Source: Lateolabrax maculatus
Taxonomy: Eukaryota > Chordata > Actinopteri > Acropomatiformes > Lateolabracidae
NCBI GenBank assembly: GCA_031216445.1
Contig: CM062211.1
Coordinates: 4,352,001 to 4,416,000 of the forward strand
DNA: 64,000 nucleotides
Direction: 5' to 3'
The notes below the pieces were generated by a model. It saw only the letters and a list, made by a program, of their open reading frames with translations, was not told the DNA's origin and ran no database searches. Position 1 is the first letter of the stretch; every line of letters begins with the position of its first letter. Shown here in pieces: positions 47,840-60,215 of the stretch. The position numbers were made by a program, and so were the translations under genes.

Positions 47840-48164
47840 AACAAATCAAGCAGGCGTCTCCCCCTCCAGGCAGGTGCAGAGGTCAAACAATGCAGAGTCT
47901 CATGTTTTTTATGAGGGAGGTGGAGGGACACCGGGCGCGCTGATGCCGTGGAAGTGACTGCAATGTGATAACGTCTGCTGAGATGCCTCCAGCTATTTGA
48001 CATTGTAGAGCAATACTTTTGAAATGAGAAATTTCACACAGTGAGATACAGTAAGATGAACTTTATTGATCCCTGAGGGGGAAACTGGGTCATTTCAGCA
48101 GCAAATGATGAACGGTGGGCTGGAGAGCACAGAGTGAAGAAGTAATGAAGAATTAAAATTTACA

Positions 48165-48335
48165 AATTTTGACAATGCTAACATGCTGATGTTAAGTATA
48201 TTGTTTCATATTCATAACCTTTTCAATCTTATAATTTGCCGGTTAGCATGAAACAAATGTTAACCTGCAGGTGACGCTAAAGTCTTTAGGAATCATCCTC
48301 TTGGCACCCTGGATATCTCTGCTGAATTTCTCCTG
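48165..48335. repeat. Teleost dispersed repeat ('ggatggattgccatgaaattt' family), rearranged fragment
   Basis: It starts with 'caatgctaacatgctgatgtta' and ends with 'ttaacctgcaggtgacgctaaagtctttaggaatcatcctct', the reverse complement of the family's 'gatgaa..actttggtgatc' part. The order implies an internal inversion or deletion relative to 12633-13215. Confidence 0.55.
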
Positions 48336-51300
48336 CCTGAACGCACTGCACACCCAGATACCGGCTCAGCACGCGTTTGTGGATGGGAAGATCCTAGAAA
48401 AGTTGGAAAACTCTTTAATTTAGCATAAGAATCCATTTATGATCACCCCAGTTTATTTACAAAGCATAATGTAAATTTTAGATCTTATCTTTATTTGTGC
48501 ACAGTATATAGGTCAACACTACTGAGACCTCTTTCTGTCTATACCTTTGCAGATGAGCCTGTGCTCTCACCTCCCATCTTCATGTTCCTGCGTCTAATTA
48601 AATGAGCCCACCCTCCCGTGTTGACTCCTACACAGCGAGTCGAACATGAGATCCAGCCCCGTGGATGCAGAAAAGCTGAGAGTACAGGGCTTCACGAGGG
48701 ACTGCTGGCTGAAATGTCACATCCTTAGAGAAATAGACGAGTTTTATGGAGGAGGCTGGAACGCACTCAAGGCTTTTCTGCCTGTTGTTTCCTTCCCTCT
48801 CCCTCCTTACTGCTTCCTGCATTCATGCCTTATTGTCTTTGTTTGTGTGTTACGCCTGGTGGTGGTTCAGAGGGGGAGACGGTGCTGCCTGAATGGGACA
48901 CATGCACAGCTCCAATATGCCCATGTTGGCAAACTGTGCTAAAACTGTCGCCTTTGTCCCTTCTAATTCCCTTATCTTGTGGGCAAGGTGTTGGTGTGGT
49001 TGCCTCTCAGCGCGGCTGGCAGCAGCAGTGATCTCTGCTTATCTGAGCTGTGAGTTAATAACTCAGCAGCCAATTCTCTCTCAGCACTGTCCACTATTGT
49101 CTTAATCCTCGTGAGGACCAAACTATTTCAGGAACAGCAAGAGCACAAAACCATGACTCACAAAGTCTTTTCTGTATAGTTTCTTACCACCTACAAGTAT
49201 ACATATTTATATACTGTCCACTTACTATGGAACTGGAGGTGGACAAAATAACAAACACCTTACAGTACAACACGATAGCATTCAGCATTTCAAAGTGTTT
49301 GTAAGCATTTCAGGCAGTGACTTTCTGGCCTCTTTGTTGCCTTGACAACTGACTTAGTTAGTTGGTGATCATATATATATATATCTATATATATTAAAGC
49401 AAACACATATGGCACTGTATTTTTAATTGATATTTAACTTAATATGATTTGTGGCTTTCTCTCTGTGGCATTGGTTGCAGACATTGCAAATTAATATCCT
49501 GTATATCCTAAAAAAAACCCCAGCCTGTCTCAAAAAACATGACTGAACAGGAAACCTGTAATGGCAACATGGACCTAACACTGACTTAAAGACAACTGGG
49601 ATAGTTGTGTAATACAGTATATGGAGAAGTTGTAGTTCTACCATTCTTTGAGGAAGAAACTGAATCCCTGCAAGCTCCCTGGACACTGTTCTGCAGCTAA
49701 CCCTGACCTCTGATCTCTGTGGAAGAAGGGACGTGAATGGAGGAACAAATGTTTCCTGAAGAGATTAGATCCCATATTAAGTGTCTCAGAGTAGGAAATC
49801 AGTCCTAACTGGCCAGAAATTCTATTCTAAGTACTATATATGCATACATAATCTTGACAACTAGTTACTTCAATTATTTGCCATACACATTTTCTACATT
49901 TCAAATTTTACCGCTGTCTTATATTTCCCACGTCGCATCACAATTTCTACTGTGCAGCCCGTAGTGTTGGAAAACAGCGACGCCATACTCTCCTGTTGGA
50001 GTAGTCCTTCTCCTCGCTGAACGTAAGTGTAAGAGGCTTCATCAATAACTCATGTCCTACTCTGAGAGAGATGTTTGTACTCCAAGGTCAACTTCCGTGA
50101 CTCCTAGCAGTGATCCTGAGACACTTGGTAAATAATGGCCCCACGATGTCAGTGGAGCATTAAAGCTGCAGTAGGTAAAATTGAGAAGAGAGTGGAGAGT
50201 CTGGACAGTCGGGCCTGTGGAACATACGCTAACCTGCTAGTTCATGTCTCATTAGTAGTCTGATAAACAGTGAATTCATCAAATTCAGTGCCTCATATCG
50301 CTGTATTCCAAGCTACACATAACACAGCCTCTGAGCTTGACTGCTGTGTCCTGAACTAACCTCCACATAGCCAGAAAGGTTTGTTGCTCAGCATAGACTG
50401 TATAAAAGAAGTTTCTCAGCCATTGGGTTTGCACAGATATAGAGCTTGACTGAGCATGTACGGGGGGGGGTTATAAAACAGTACTGAAACAATACTCACA
50501 TGACCCTTTGATAGACGTTTTGGTCTCAGTAATGATTCCTCCTGTTCTTACTGACTGTGAAGAAATCCCATCCTAAAGCAGTTTAAATGTAACTGATGAG
50601 GGACAAGATCCACAGTCCTTATTTTGTATAACACTTTTTAAAGTTCAACCAAAACTTCTGTATGGTTTAGCAGTCGAGTTCGACAAACCAATTGGGAATC
50701 CTCCAAAGTTCAATCACATGAGTCCCGCTCAGTGAAGCATCATATAAGCTTCAGATGAACTTCAGAATGCATTTTTACACACAGCAAGGACTTTGCCCCC
50801 CATCAGTTACATTGATATCGCTTTAGGTAACAGGATCTCTTTGCGGCCACTATAGAGGAACAATTACAGCAACCAATAACTCTTTCAATGCACATATGGG
50901 CGTGTCAGTACTTTTTTAAGATAGACTAAAAGAACATGGGTTGAGGGAGCAAAACATGGGGGACAGAGACAGAGATGAAGTCATCCTACCTGATGTAAGA
51001 AAAAATGTGTGTAGGTGCTTGCCTGTGTGCGTGCATCTAGAGGAGAAAACGTGAGGGAATGGTGAAGTCATCCAGCTTCTCCAGTCAAGCATGAACACTG
51101 CTTGCCTGCAGATGCAGTGCACCAACTGAGCCCCCACCTCAGCCCCCCGCCCCCTCCTCTGCAACACAACGCTGTCTGAGCACAATGACCAAGGCAGGCG
51201 AATCAGCCCAGTTTCTCCCCTCTATCTCTAACTTTTCCATAACCATGCTTTCATTAATTGTTACATTATCCATCTGTGTACCAGTGTGTTGTAAAATGCA

Positions 51301-52540
51301 CAGACTAGACATTTGTTGTGGTTGGATGGACTCTCCTCAATTTGCTGTTGATAAATGTTGATTGGCTTGTCAGGTTTCACCTGTCCCATTTGGCAAAGCC
51401 AGTAATCTGTTTAGAACAGAGCCAATCCTCTGAAAGTGGCTGAATCTCAGGACTGTGGTTTCATATACATTATGCAAATGTTGACTAAATCCAACTGAAT
51501 TAACACCTACGAGCAGAAAGATGCAGTAGTAAAAGAAATCAAGGTTTTCTGTGTGTATTGTTGTTTTCCTTGATTGTTGTATAACCTTTTTCTTAATCAT
51601 CCTGTACTATTTCATTGTATACTGCGTCCTCAGATTTCCCAGATATCCTCTTGTACACACTTTTGTTTCTTCGGGCATTTTCAAACCTGTAGTCACAGAA
51701 TCACAGAAAGAGTTTGTAACCTAAAACAGGAAAAATCTGCATATTAGTACATTTGCTGTGTTCAGATCTGCCCAAACAAATCGTACTAAGGGGGAAAATG
51801 ATACGCTGTCAGATTCACCTGGACTCACGTTACATCTTCTGCCTATCAGGACTTCCCATTGTTCCATCCAGTTCCGTGTAGTTTTCACATCAGTGAAAAA
51901 CAAAATTGTCGAGACATTGGTGGCTGTTAATTAACCAGAGATGGCTGTGTGAGTATGAATATTATCTGGAGAAGAGCAGTGAAACAGCCACAGGCTTGAA
52001 CCGCCTTCTCCTGCTGTCTAGGAAAGACTGAACGGTCATCTAGCTGTAGATAATACAATATGTTGCTGTGCTCCTCGCTTTCCTTGCTGCAGGCCTTTTC
52101 CATCACAGCTGGTTGCTCAGACGCTTCCCCTCCTGCTTGTTTGAATGTTGGCTGGACAATTCTGACCCTGCAGCCTTTCCTTCCTGTCCTCCTCCTCCCG
52201 TCATCCTCTGGCTGGTCAGTCTGGACAGAGGAAATGAGGACTGTCTCATTATCGCCTCAGCTTCCTCCTGGATCTCTTCCAACCTGGAGCCTGGTTTGGT
52301 TTGTCTGGACGCAAGCTGGAAACAGTCAGCTGTCACCTCTCCGGCTGCATCTGGCTCCCCTGCTTTCACATCCTCCTCTCCTCTCTATAGTCTCATCTCT
52401 TTCAGATTGCATCTTTTTAAATGCAGTGAAGTAAATGTCAGTTTTCCCATTTTGGTTTAGTTTGTTCTGCTTCAGTTACTGAGCGTTCGAAAAGTCCACT
52501 GAGCGTCTTTTTTAGTACTGCAATGCCCTACTTTCACAAT
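48336..52540. other. Long presumed intronic stretch without recognisable genes
   Basis: It includes an (AT)n run (49371-49395) and several words typical of degenerate teleost repeats: 'attaaagctgcagtaggtaaaattg' near 50160 and 'gcatagactgtataaaagaagtt' near 50390. Frames around 52060-52460 on both strands lack motifs. Confidence 0.4.
49371..49395. repeat. (AT)n simple repeat
   Basis: ATATAT run with one C interruption. Confidence 0.9.
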
Positions 52541-52690
52541 GTATCACACAGTCACACTGGGAGCTGCCCAGTATAATCACAGTCTTTTACTGCTGGCTAC
52601 TGGGAGCTGCCCAGTACAGACCAGTTGGAGCACCTTAAACCAGCAACCTTCTGGTTACGAGGCCGCTGCCACGCTTCTGATTCACTCACC
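52541..52690. repeat. Dispersed repeat fragment with internal direct duplication
   Basis: The 17-mer CTGGGAGCTGCCCAGTA occurs twice (52557-52573 and 52600-52616) and is itself an imperfect palindrome. Downstream 'accagcaaccttctggttacgaggc' is a typical tRNA-like SINE word. A relative of the first part may be at about 57955-57985 ('cagctgctcagtacaactacagttttctac'). Confidence 0.45.
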
Positions 52691-53020
52691 TCTCTGTTTT
52701 TCTATGTCTGAACGTCTGTTCAATCTTTGTTTGCCATCTGCCTTTTTTGTTTTTCACCCTTTCCCCTTTCTCTTGTTGCATCCGTCTGTCCTGTTTTTCC
52801 CTTTTTTCTGTCTCATTTTCTCTCCCTCTGGCTGGCTGCTCCTCAAGGTCTCCCACTCTCTCTCTGTCAGTCTCTATAACCTTCTCATCTCTCCCCTACC
52901 TTTTTTGTCTCTAAAACCTTCCCTTTTAATTGGCTTTGTTTTTCTTTGGCCTGTCTGGCTCTCTCGGCCTCTGTCTGGGTTTTCCTTCCTGCTTCAGTCT
53001 CTCTCCCTCTCTCTGCGATG
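52675..53020. repeat. Long pyrimidine-rich tract
   Basis: For about 340 bases the + strand is dominated by C and T (repeated CTCTCT, TTTTTCC, CCCTTTC). The overlapping 170-codon + frame (52539-53051), rich in L, S and F, and the minus-strand frame are composition artefacts. A tract this asymmetric can adopt triplex structure. Confidence 0.7.
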
Positions 53021-54326
53021 CTGCCAGGCAGAGTCAGATGCCTCCTTTTAAACCGCGTTATCCCCCTGTACCCTGTGCTTGCCATCTACCAGGACACTAC
53101 AAAGAGAGATGCTTCCCATCTCCTTGATCCTGGATCGTAGCACATCATTAAAGCATTAAAACCGCGGATGATGAGCTTTACAGTCATTATGACAGTGATG
53201 TGGTTAGTACAGTTCTATAAATAAAAAGGTTTCTTCAAAGTAAGTACACGCATACGGGCTGGATGATTTGAGGAAAATATCAAAGTACCATTTTCTTTAT
53301 GATTATGTACTATAAATGAATCTCCAGGAAGGAAATGTTGGTCTACATAGTATTAAACAATATTAATTTTTACTAAGAACATCTAACTTTTTCTACATTT
53401 AAAAAAAAATATTATTTAAATGATGCTGTTGTTAGGGTTTTGATTGTAAAACCAGTCAATTAGACAAAAGTCCGATTCTGTGGCAAAGATTACCAATTGA
53501 AGTTAGCATCTTCAAAAATCATTACATCAAAAAAAGAAGTGAAGTGAAAAAAACAGGAACGAGGTCCCTTTACTAGCTTTTCTCAGCTTTAAACCACATC
53601 TCAGGGTCCTTTCAGCCACATCTCATGGTCTTCTTCAGCATATGTAGAAGGCCCAGGCGACCCAAGTGTGGAACCTTGGGAAAGTAAAAACAATATATCT
53701 GGGAGGAAAAGGCTGTAAACCCTGTCTCGGTTCAAGGATGGTCTCGGTGGTCCGGTCTTTTTTTAGCTTTCTTACTAGCCTATATTTTAGTGAACTGTGT
53801 CGGGCGCTTGTGACTGGAACGTCAGTATCTGGAAAAAGTTGACCTTACATGACCTACACTCGCCCCCTCCCTCGGCGGCCATGATTAGAGTTGCCCTTAA
53901 GCAAGGCACCAAACCCTGCAACCACTTCAGTGGAGCCACATTGTATCGGGCAGCAGTTAAAAATGTGAGCAACTCTGTGAATACAAAACAGACTGGTGAA
54001 AGAGAGCATACGTGCTGTGTCGATTATTGGCTGAATGAACTCCGGCCAAACAGACCGATCTGATCTGCTTTTAGCAGACTGCTCTTGATTAATTGAGGCG
54101 GTGGCTCATGTTGGTGAATAGTAAACAAAACCTCACGGTTGTTCTCCTTTAGCCGCGCGCTGGCTGCCAACCAGAGCTGTTGATTTATTCTGTGGATTTA
54201 AGTGTGGTTTCTCCAAAGTGTTGCTCCCACGAGTGGAAGACAGTTGCTCTGAGAAGTGTATCAGTTCCATCTGTCATCTGAGGTTGTGAGGTGTGGTAAC
54301 AAAGACGGCATCAAAGCTCTTCGTCC
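53021..54326. other. Presumed intronic stretch with SINE-like fragments
   Basis: 'cccttaagcaaggcaccaaaccctgcaacc' near 53894-53923 resembles a common teleost SINE word. 'gggctggatgatttgaggaaaatatcaaag' near 53258-53287 resembles a degenerate repeat. No gene. Confidence 0.35.
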
Positions 54327-54513
54327 TTGACTGTGTCCTCCTCGCTCTTGTTTTTTTTTTTTTTTCGGTCTCCTTCTCCTTTTTCTCTCCATGCTTTCAA
54401 GTTAGCATCCATCTCTTTTGTCACACTTTCATCATCTTGTCCTCTCTCTGTTTCTGTCTCTGACACTCTCTCACTTTTTCTCTCTTATTCGTTCTCTGAC
54501 TCGCTCCCTCAGG

Positions 54514-54640
54514 CCCGAAACCATGTTGGAAGCCGTGTGCATGAAGACAAAAGCGTGTGCTGCATCCCCAACTGCAGCCAACAGCCACATCGCACCAACA
54601 AAGCTCATCTGCTTCTTTGGCCGTCCTTGGAGAATAAGTG
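54514..54640 (+). other. Candidate spliced exon after a strong polypyrimidine tract
   Basis: About 170 bases of CT-rich sequence end at CTCCCTCAG (AG at about 54512-54513), an excellent acceptor shape. Eleven bases later 'gaaaccATGTTGG' gives a good initiation context. The frame (MLEAVCMKTKACAASPTAAN...) runs open for 72 codons to a stop near 54741. A possible donor AA|GTGAAT is at about 54635. The peptide is not recognised, and the match may be chance in a CT-rich area. Confidence 0.18.
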
Positions 54641-54641
54641 A

Positions 54642-56433
54642 ATTGACGATTATATTTTGCCTGGGAGGATTTTTTTCTCTCTTTCTCCTTTACGGAGGGC
54701 AGTTGAGCCTGAGATCGTCCTCGGTGATTTGCTGCCTATGAAGAATGAAGATGTGCGAGGTCAGGCGTGTTCAAGGACGACTCTGGACTCCAGCTGCTAG
54801 CAGTGGAGGGGACTGAAAACACAACTGTATATAAACAAAAATTTAAAAAAACACAACAGCTCTTGTACCTACAATAGAAATAAAGGGCTTAATTTCAAAA
54901 TAAGATGACAAAGATTTTGTAAAAATAGTAAAACATTACTGATTAAATGTAAAAACTAGCCAGACATTTTGAGAAATTGCAAATTTGAATTAATAAGGCA
55001 AAATGTACATATTTTGTTCTATGGCTTGATTTGTAAGTCTCACTTTTTGTCCAAATGAACATATACATAGAAGCTGAATGTAAAGGAACATCATGCTCCT
55101 CTACAGGCATGAATGGTGGTTTGAGAAAGTGTGTGTGTGTGTGTGTGAGAGAGAGTGTATTGAGGACCAGCAGTACATCACAGCCTGGCTAATGGAACAC
55201 TGCGCTCCTGAAGGGTCCTCAGCTCGGTCTCGTCCATCACAGCCCCCTCATCCCTCCGCAGAGGATTCTGGGTAGACGGTGACACCTGAGCACACCCGCA
55301 GGACTTAAGTCCTGTTTGTGCCTGAAGTGCTCTGCCTCTCGGTAATTAACAACCTTATTAAAGCCCCTGAACTCGGTGTCAGATCTTAAGTATTTCTCTT
55401 CAGCATTAAATATTCCCGCAACAATCTAATTTAAAGTTTGTGGGAAAAAATATTAAGTATATTTTAGTATTTATTAAGTTTACCACTAAAATATTCAACT
55501 AACCTGCTTCGTTAGAAGAGTGCAACCCTGTCTCCTAGAAATTAAATCAGATTGGACCAACCGTGCTGGTAACGTAAGCAAACAACCCTACAACTGTTAA
55601 TATGACTCTAAACTCTGATTGGTGCAAAGACATACGTGGCATCCCCCTTTACTGAGCCCCGCCCTCACAAACCACTGAGAAAAGACAAAAACAGAAATAC
55701 AGAAATCTCCATGTGAAGTAAGCAAGTGTTCTAACCTTACAGAAAAGCGTGTTCATGGAAGACAACATTGCTAAGAATCTGATTGAGAAAATGGGTTTTC
55801 AGTTTGCAATGTTATTATTATTATTATTTTCTTTTTTTATTAATTGCATTGCAAGTCTCTGAATTCCCCGGGGACCAAACGGTCACTGATCAAAGGTGCA
55901 GTACAACATGCTATCGATCACGCTGGGTCACCTCTGTGTTGTCGACCAGCCCCATTGAACACTGTAGTGTTTGCATGTCTACCGGCTTTAGATTATCGTC
56001 ACCACGTGATGAGGACATCTGCATGCCGATCACTAGATGCCTCTAAGCCTCCATTGATTACCAATGGAGCGCCGTGCTGTAACAGCTTTAAAATCTGATC
56101 ACTGGCGTCTGATGGTGTTTGTTCACAGGATTGCCTCTGTTTGCTGTAATTGCCAATTATGCAGGAAAAATGACAACATTACATGGAGATTGCTACTGAT
56201 TTCAGCATCACTGCTCTGAGTGTATTTGTATAATATGTTCACCTAGCAGTTGAGGGTATTGATTGTATAGTGATTTGCTGTTATTTATGGATGTAGAGAG
56301 TCTTCTATTTGCCCAGTAAAGACTTACAGTAGCCAAATCATCCTTATTGATTCACCATGCATCCGTGTTGCAGTTGTACAGTTTTTTTCCCTGAATGTTA
56401 CGGTGTTAGTTGTTTTCATTATAAATTCCCAAC

Positions 56434-56436
<3 letters not shown>
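54642..56436. other. Presumed intronic stretch without recognisable genes
   Basis: It contains a (GT)n/(GA)n run (55130-55153) and a TTA trinucleotide run near 55810-55828. Overlapping + frames at 55783-56098 have no motif. Near 56052-56068, 'ccattgattaccaatgg' is a small perfect-arm hairpin. Confidence 0.4.
55130..55153. repeat. (GT)n(GA)n microsatellite
   Basis: GT units to about 55147, then GA units. Confidence 0.9.

Positions 56437-56473
<37 letters not shown>
56437..56473. repeat. (CA)n microsatellite
   Basis: About 18 uninterrupted CA units. Confidence 0.97.
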
Positions 56474-56474
<1 letters not shown>

Positions 56475-59400
56475 ATAAACAAATATTTTCAGTAAGGATC
56501 CCTAAATGTGGTTATTAAAGAATTGTGACCAACATATGTACTGAGCGAGATATTTTAATGTTGAAAAATAAACTTGTGTATGCTGCCTCGTAGACCTAAA
56601 AAATTAATATGTGCTGGGTTTCTAAATCTTCTATAATAGAAACTGAAAATCTTTTCGGTTTTGGACTCTTGGTTTGACAAAACAAGCTGAATGAATGTCA
56701 TCTTGGGATTGAGGAAGTCTTGATCTAAATTTCCTCACAGATGTCTTTGGTATTCCGACATTTACACTGATAAATATCTGAAATAAGGTAATATTCTAAT
56801 GTAATATGTGTAGTAAAATATAGGCCGATATAATATACTTTGCTGAAAAAAGTGGAAAAACGTCCATCACAGTTCCCCAAGGTGACATCCTCACGTTTTT
56901 ATTTTTTATTTGACCAACATTCCAAAGGAATTCAGTATACAAGGATGTGAAATAAAAGAGAGCAGCAAAGCTTCACATTTTAGGTACTGACTAACTGATA
57001 AGTCCACCACGCATTATAACACTAATTGTAAATGCGTCATGCGTCATGCAACAAACCAAAGAAAAATATTTTGATGTTGATTAAATGTTTATGTACGTGT
57101 TAAAATGCATATTTAGAAAATGTCTGCACTCATAAAAACATACCTGCAAAACATTGTGAGAGTGGGTAAAAAATATCTTATGCCTTTTAAAACGGCAGGG
57201 GTAGAGGTGATCATGCTTATGTTCTTCAGTGTGTGTTTGTGGGTGTGTGTGTGTGTGTGTTGGAGAGAATAGGTGAGGAAAAAATGTTCTGGTGTATTTG
57301 ATGAAAGTGTTTTTCTATGAGTTCGTAAAGCAAGTGAGGTAGTGAATAGTATATACTTTTTTATGACAGATTGGATGTTTTTGTGTCTTTACTTAAACAC
57401 AATAATCACCTCAAGGTCCACTTACTAACTTTTTCCTGTGCTTTCAACTGTATCATCTTCATCAGTGGATGAAATTTGCCCAGTTGTCATGGAGATCGCC
57501 GCTCCTCAGCTCTTGATTACAACTGAGTAAATTCCATCTGCTCATGAAGATCCTGAGATGTGATTGAAACAAAGTGGACCTTGAGTCAAGATAATTATGT
57601 CAAACTACAATTTCAAAGAAATATTAATTTGCTGAAAAGTAGGTGAAGGAAAACTTTCATCTGCACAAAAAAAAAAGAAGCTCATTGACTCAAGTGTTCT
57701 GTTTTTTCGGTTTTCCCTGTCTTGTCTTGGCTGTCACAGCTGCTCTCTCTAACTTCGCCTCCCTTTTACTATCGCTGTAAGATTCTCAGTCATGTCACAG
57801 CCGCAGCGACCTTGGATTCATGGCTGCACAATACAGTTAATCGCCTAGAAATTGCATGCATGGCAATAAGGGGAGTGTGAATGGGGAATAAGGATGCTTT
57901 TCACACTTTTAAGTGGTGCTTTCTTGTACTTTGACACAGTTATACACATTCACATCAAGCAGCTGCTCAGTACAACTACAGTTTTCTACCTGCATTAAAA
58001 TCTGCTAATGCATTGCATGGTGAAACCTCAGTAGTATGACATTTGTCTTGCTGTTTATTCATCCAGATGATTGACTGAGGGCTTTAAACCACTAACCTTC
58101 CCCTGACATGTCTGTGTTTAGGTCTCAATCTTGGTTTGTTGGTCTGAAAACACCAGTTACACTACTCCCTGTTAATACTCAGAGGCCTCCATCTGAAGAA
58201 GCATCACTTTGCTGTCTCTAGGCAACAGCAAAGTCTGCTGCTGTCTGTCACTTGAGCTTGCATAGGTAATGACATCAGCTGTGTTGTTGTTGACTTAATA
58301 AGAAATAAGCTGACGATCCTTTGCTGTTGCGACAAATTAAGGATGGAAACAATTAGGAGGAACTGCTTCCTTCATTTTCATTGTTTACAGGCAGAAGAAA
58401 AGATCCGCCTGTGGTTTCATCTGATTGGACAACAGAGACACATAATGATAGTGATGATAGCAGGTCATTTTTCTGACCTAGTTTAATAATGGAAATAGGT
58501 CTGGCGTCCTGATGGTAAACAGGTTATGTTGTTTACATGCCTCATGGTACTGAACAGCTTTGTCATATGTTATACATATTTATCGAATTGTGTCCAGCAA
58601 CAGTGTCTCTTTGCACTCAGTATGTAACTGCTCACATTACCTGTTCATCATCCACCTTCTTCCATTTATTCTGTCTAGTCTGTTCAGTGTTGTATCCGTA
58701 TGCGTTATTTGATGGCTTATTATGTTCCATATCCATGTAAACAGCAGAGTTATCCCATTACATTCCTTCATGCTGTACTGAAAGCAATTTCCCTCGTCAT
58801 ATTGAAGTGCAGATTGTGTTCCGCTCTGTTCCTCAGCAGACATATTTTTGGCTTTGTTGGCATGACAAAATGATGTGCAAAAGTAAAATCTTTTGTCTGT
58901 GTTTTCAGCAACTCGCTATTCAACTGAGGATGTTTACTTTTATTCACAATGAGCTCAGTCCAAAAGAAAAAATATGCAGTCTCAAACTGTGTGCAGTGTG
59001 TAGATTAGAGTTGGGCTTCATGACAGTTTACAAATCCATTAGCCCTCACAAGTTATAATGACAAAGTTATCTGTGTTAACAATCTTACATCAACATCTGG
59101 ACCATTTTCAGGAGTGTACTTTTAATTGACTTTTTAAGCAAAATGGTAATTTTATTCCCAATGTAATTACTTTATCATTCATTCTTTTAATAAAGCCCTC
59201 TGACACACTGTTATTGTACAACCAATCTAATTAGAAAAGAAGAAAACCTATTACATTTTATTTTTGTGCGTGAGAAGAGTAATATTACAACAAAGTACAC
59301 ATTGAAAAATAAAGAGCTATATTGCAAAGATAAAATTACCTTTTCTACACACACAGATCCCCATTTTCACATGCAGAATAAAATAAAACAAGGACATTTT

Positions 59401-59794
59401 AAAACCTTGTTGCAAACAAGTAGACAACTACACACACTTTAAAGGATAAGGCTGGTGTTGTTTTTCTTAAAGACCAAAACCAACAATGCGTTAGTCAGTG
59501 TCTCAGTGATTTCCAACGTCCCACCCCACATTCCCACTGAAGTTTTTTTTTTTTTTTTAAAGCTCAGTTATTTCCTAAAACAGCTGGCCATTATAGTTTT
59601 CAGCAAATGTTATTTATACAGGAGTAAATAGTGCATTTGTGAGGGACTATTTTTCTGCGTTAGTGTGTACAGTGGGATTGACTCAAAATAAACTACAGTG
59701 TGTGTGTTCATGGTAATGAAGGAGCGTTTCGCCCAGTGCAACAGTGTGGCTCACTGATGTGTTTTTAACAGTTTTAGCGACGTTAGTGCAGCGG
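56474..59794. other. Presumed intronic stretch without recognisable genes
   Basis: AT-rich DNA with a (GT)n run (57243-57260) and a T run near 59545. No gene or familiar element. Confidence 0.45.
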
Positions 59795-60215
59795 ATCTAG
59801 GGATGGCAGTGTCGTTTAGTGAGTTTACCACTTTGGACAAGGCTGAAACTGTTGGATGGATAGCCATTTAATTTTATACAGACATTCATGTTCCCAAGGA
59901 GATGAATCCTAATTATTTTGGTGACCCCCTGACTTTTCCTTTACCCCATGGGGTTGACACTTGTGGTTTTGACTGAAATATCTCAACAACCATTGGACTG
60001 ATTGTCATGAACCTGTTCCCCTTATGATGAAAGATAATATCTTTGGTAATCCCCTGACTTTTCAATTAGCACCATCATCATCCAGTCAAAATTTTACTTT
60101 GTCCAATACATTGGTTTATATCCAAAAATCTGCAAAACATTCCCATCAGCCTTAGCATGTAGCTCAAAGAACCGTTGTGTAAGTACAGCCACACAGAGCC
60201 GCCCTCTTAGCCTCT
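59795..60215 (+). repeat. Teleost dispersed repeat ('ggatggattgccatgaaattt' family), copy
   Basis: The words 'ctgttggatggatagccat', 'cagacattcatgttccca', 'ccccctgacttttccttta', 'gactgaaatatctcaacaaccattgg', 'caattagcaccatcatc', 'catcagcc' and 'tagctcaaagaaccgttgtg' follow the order in 12633-13215, with an internal duplication of the first part. Confidence 0.8.

Larger units (their letters stand above)
46601..48164. other. Presumed intronic stretch without recognisable genes
   Basis: It contains a 12-bp perfect inverted repeat (47362-47396), a C run (47823-47839), and a LINE-tail-like word 'actttattgatccctgaggggg' near 48059-48080. Overlapping + frames at 47548-47943 look like composition artefacts around the C run. 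Confidence 0.4.

Noticed and set aside
52539..53051. 170-codon frame as a membrane protein
   Set aside because: The apparent hydrophobicity (L, F, S, P) is the translation of a CT-rich tract.
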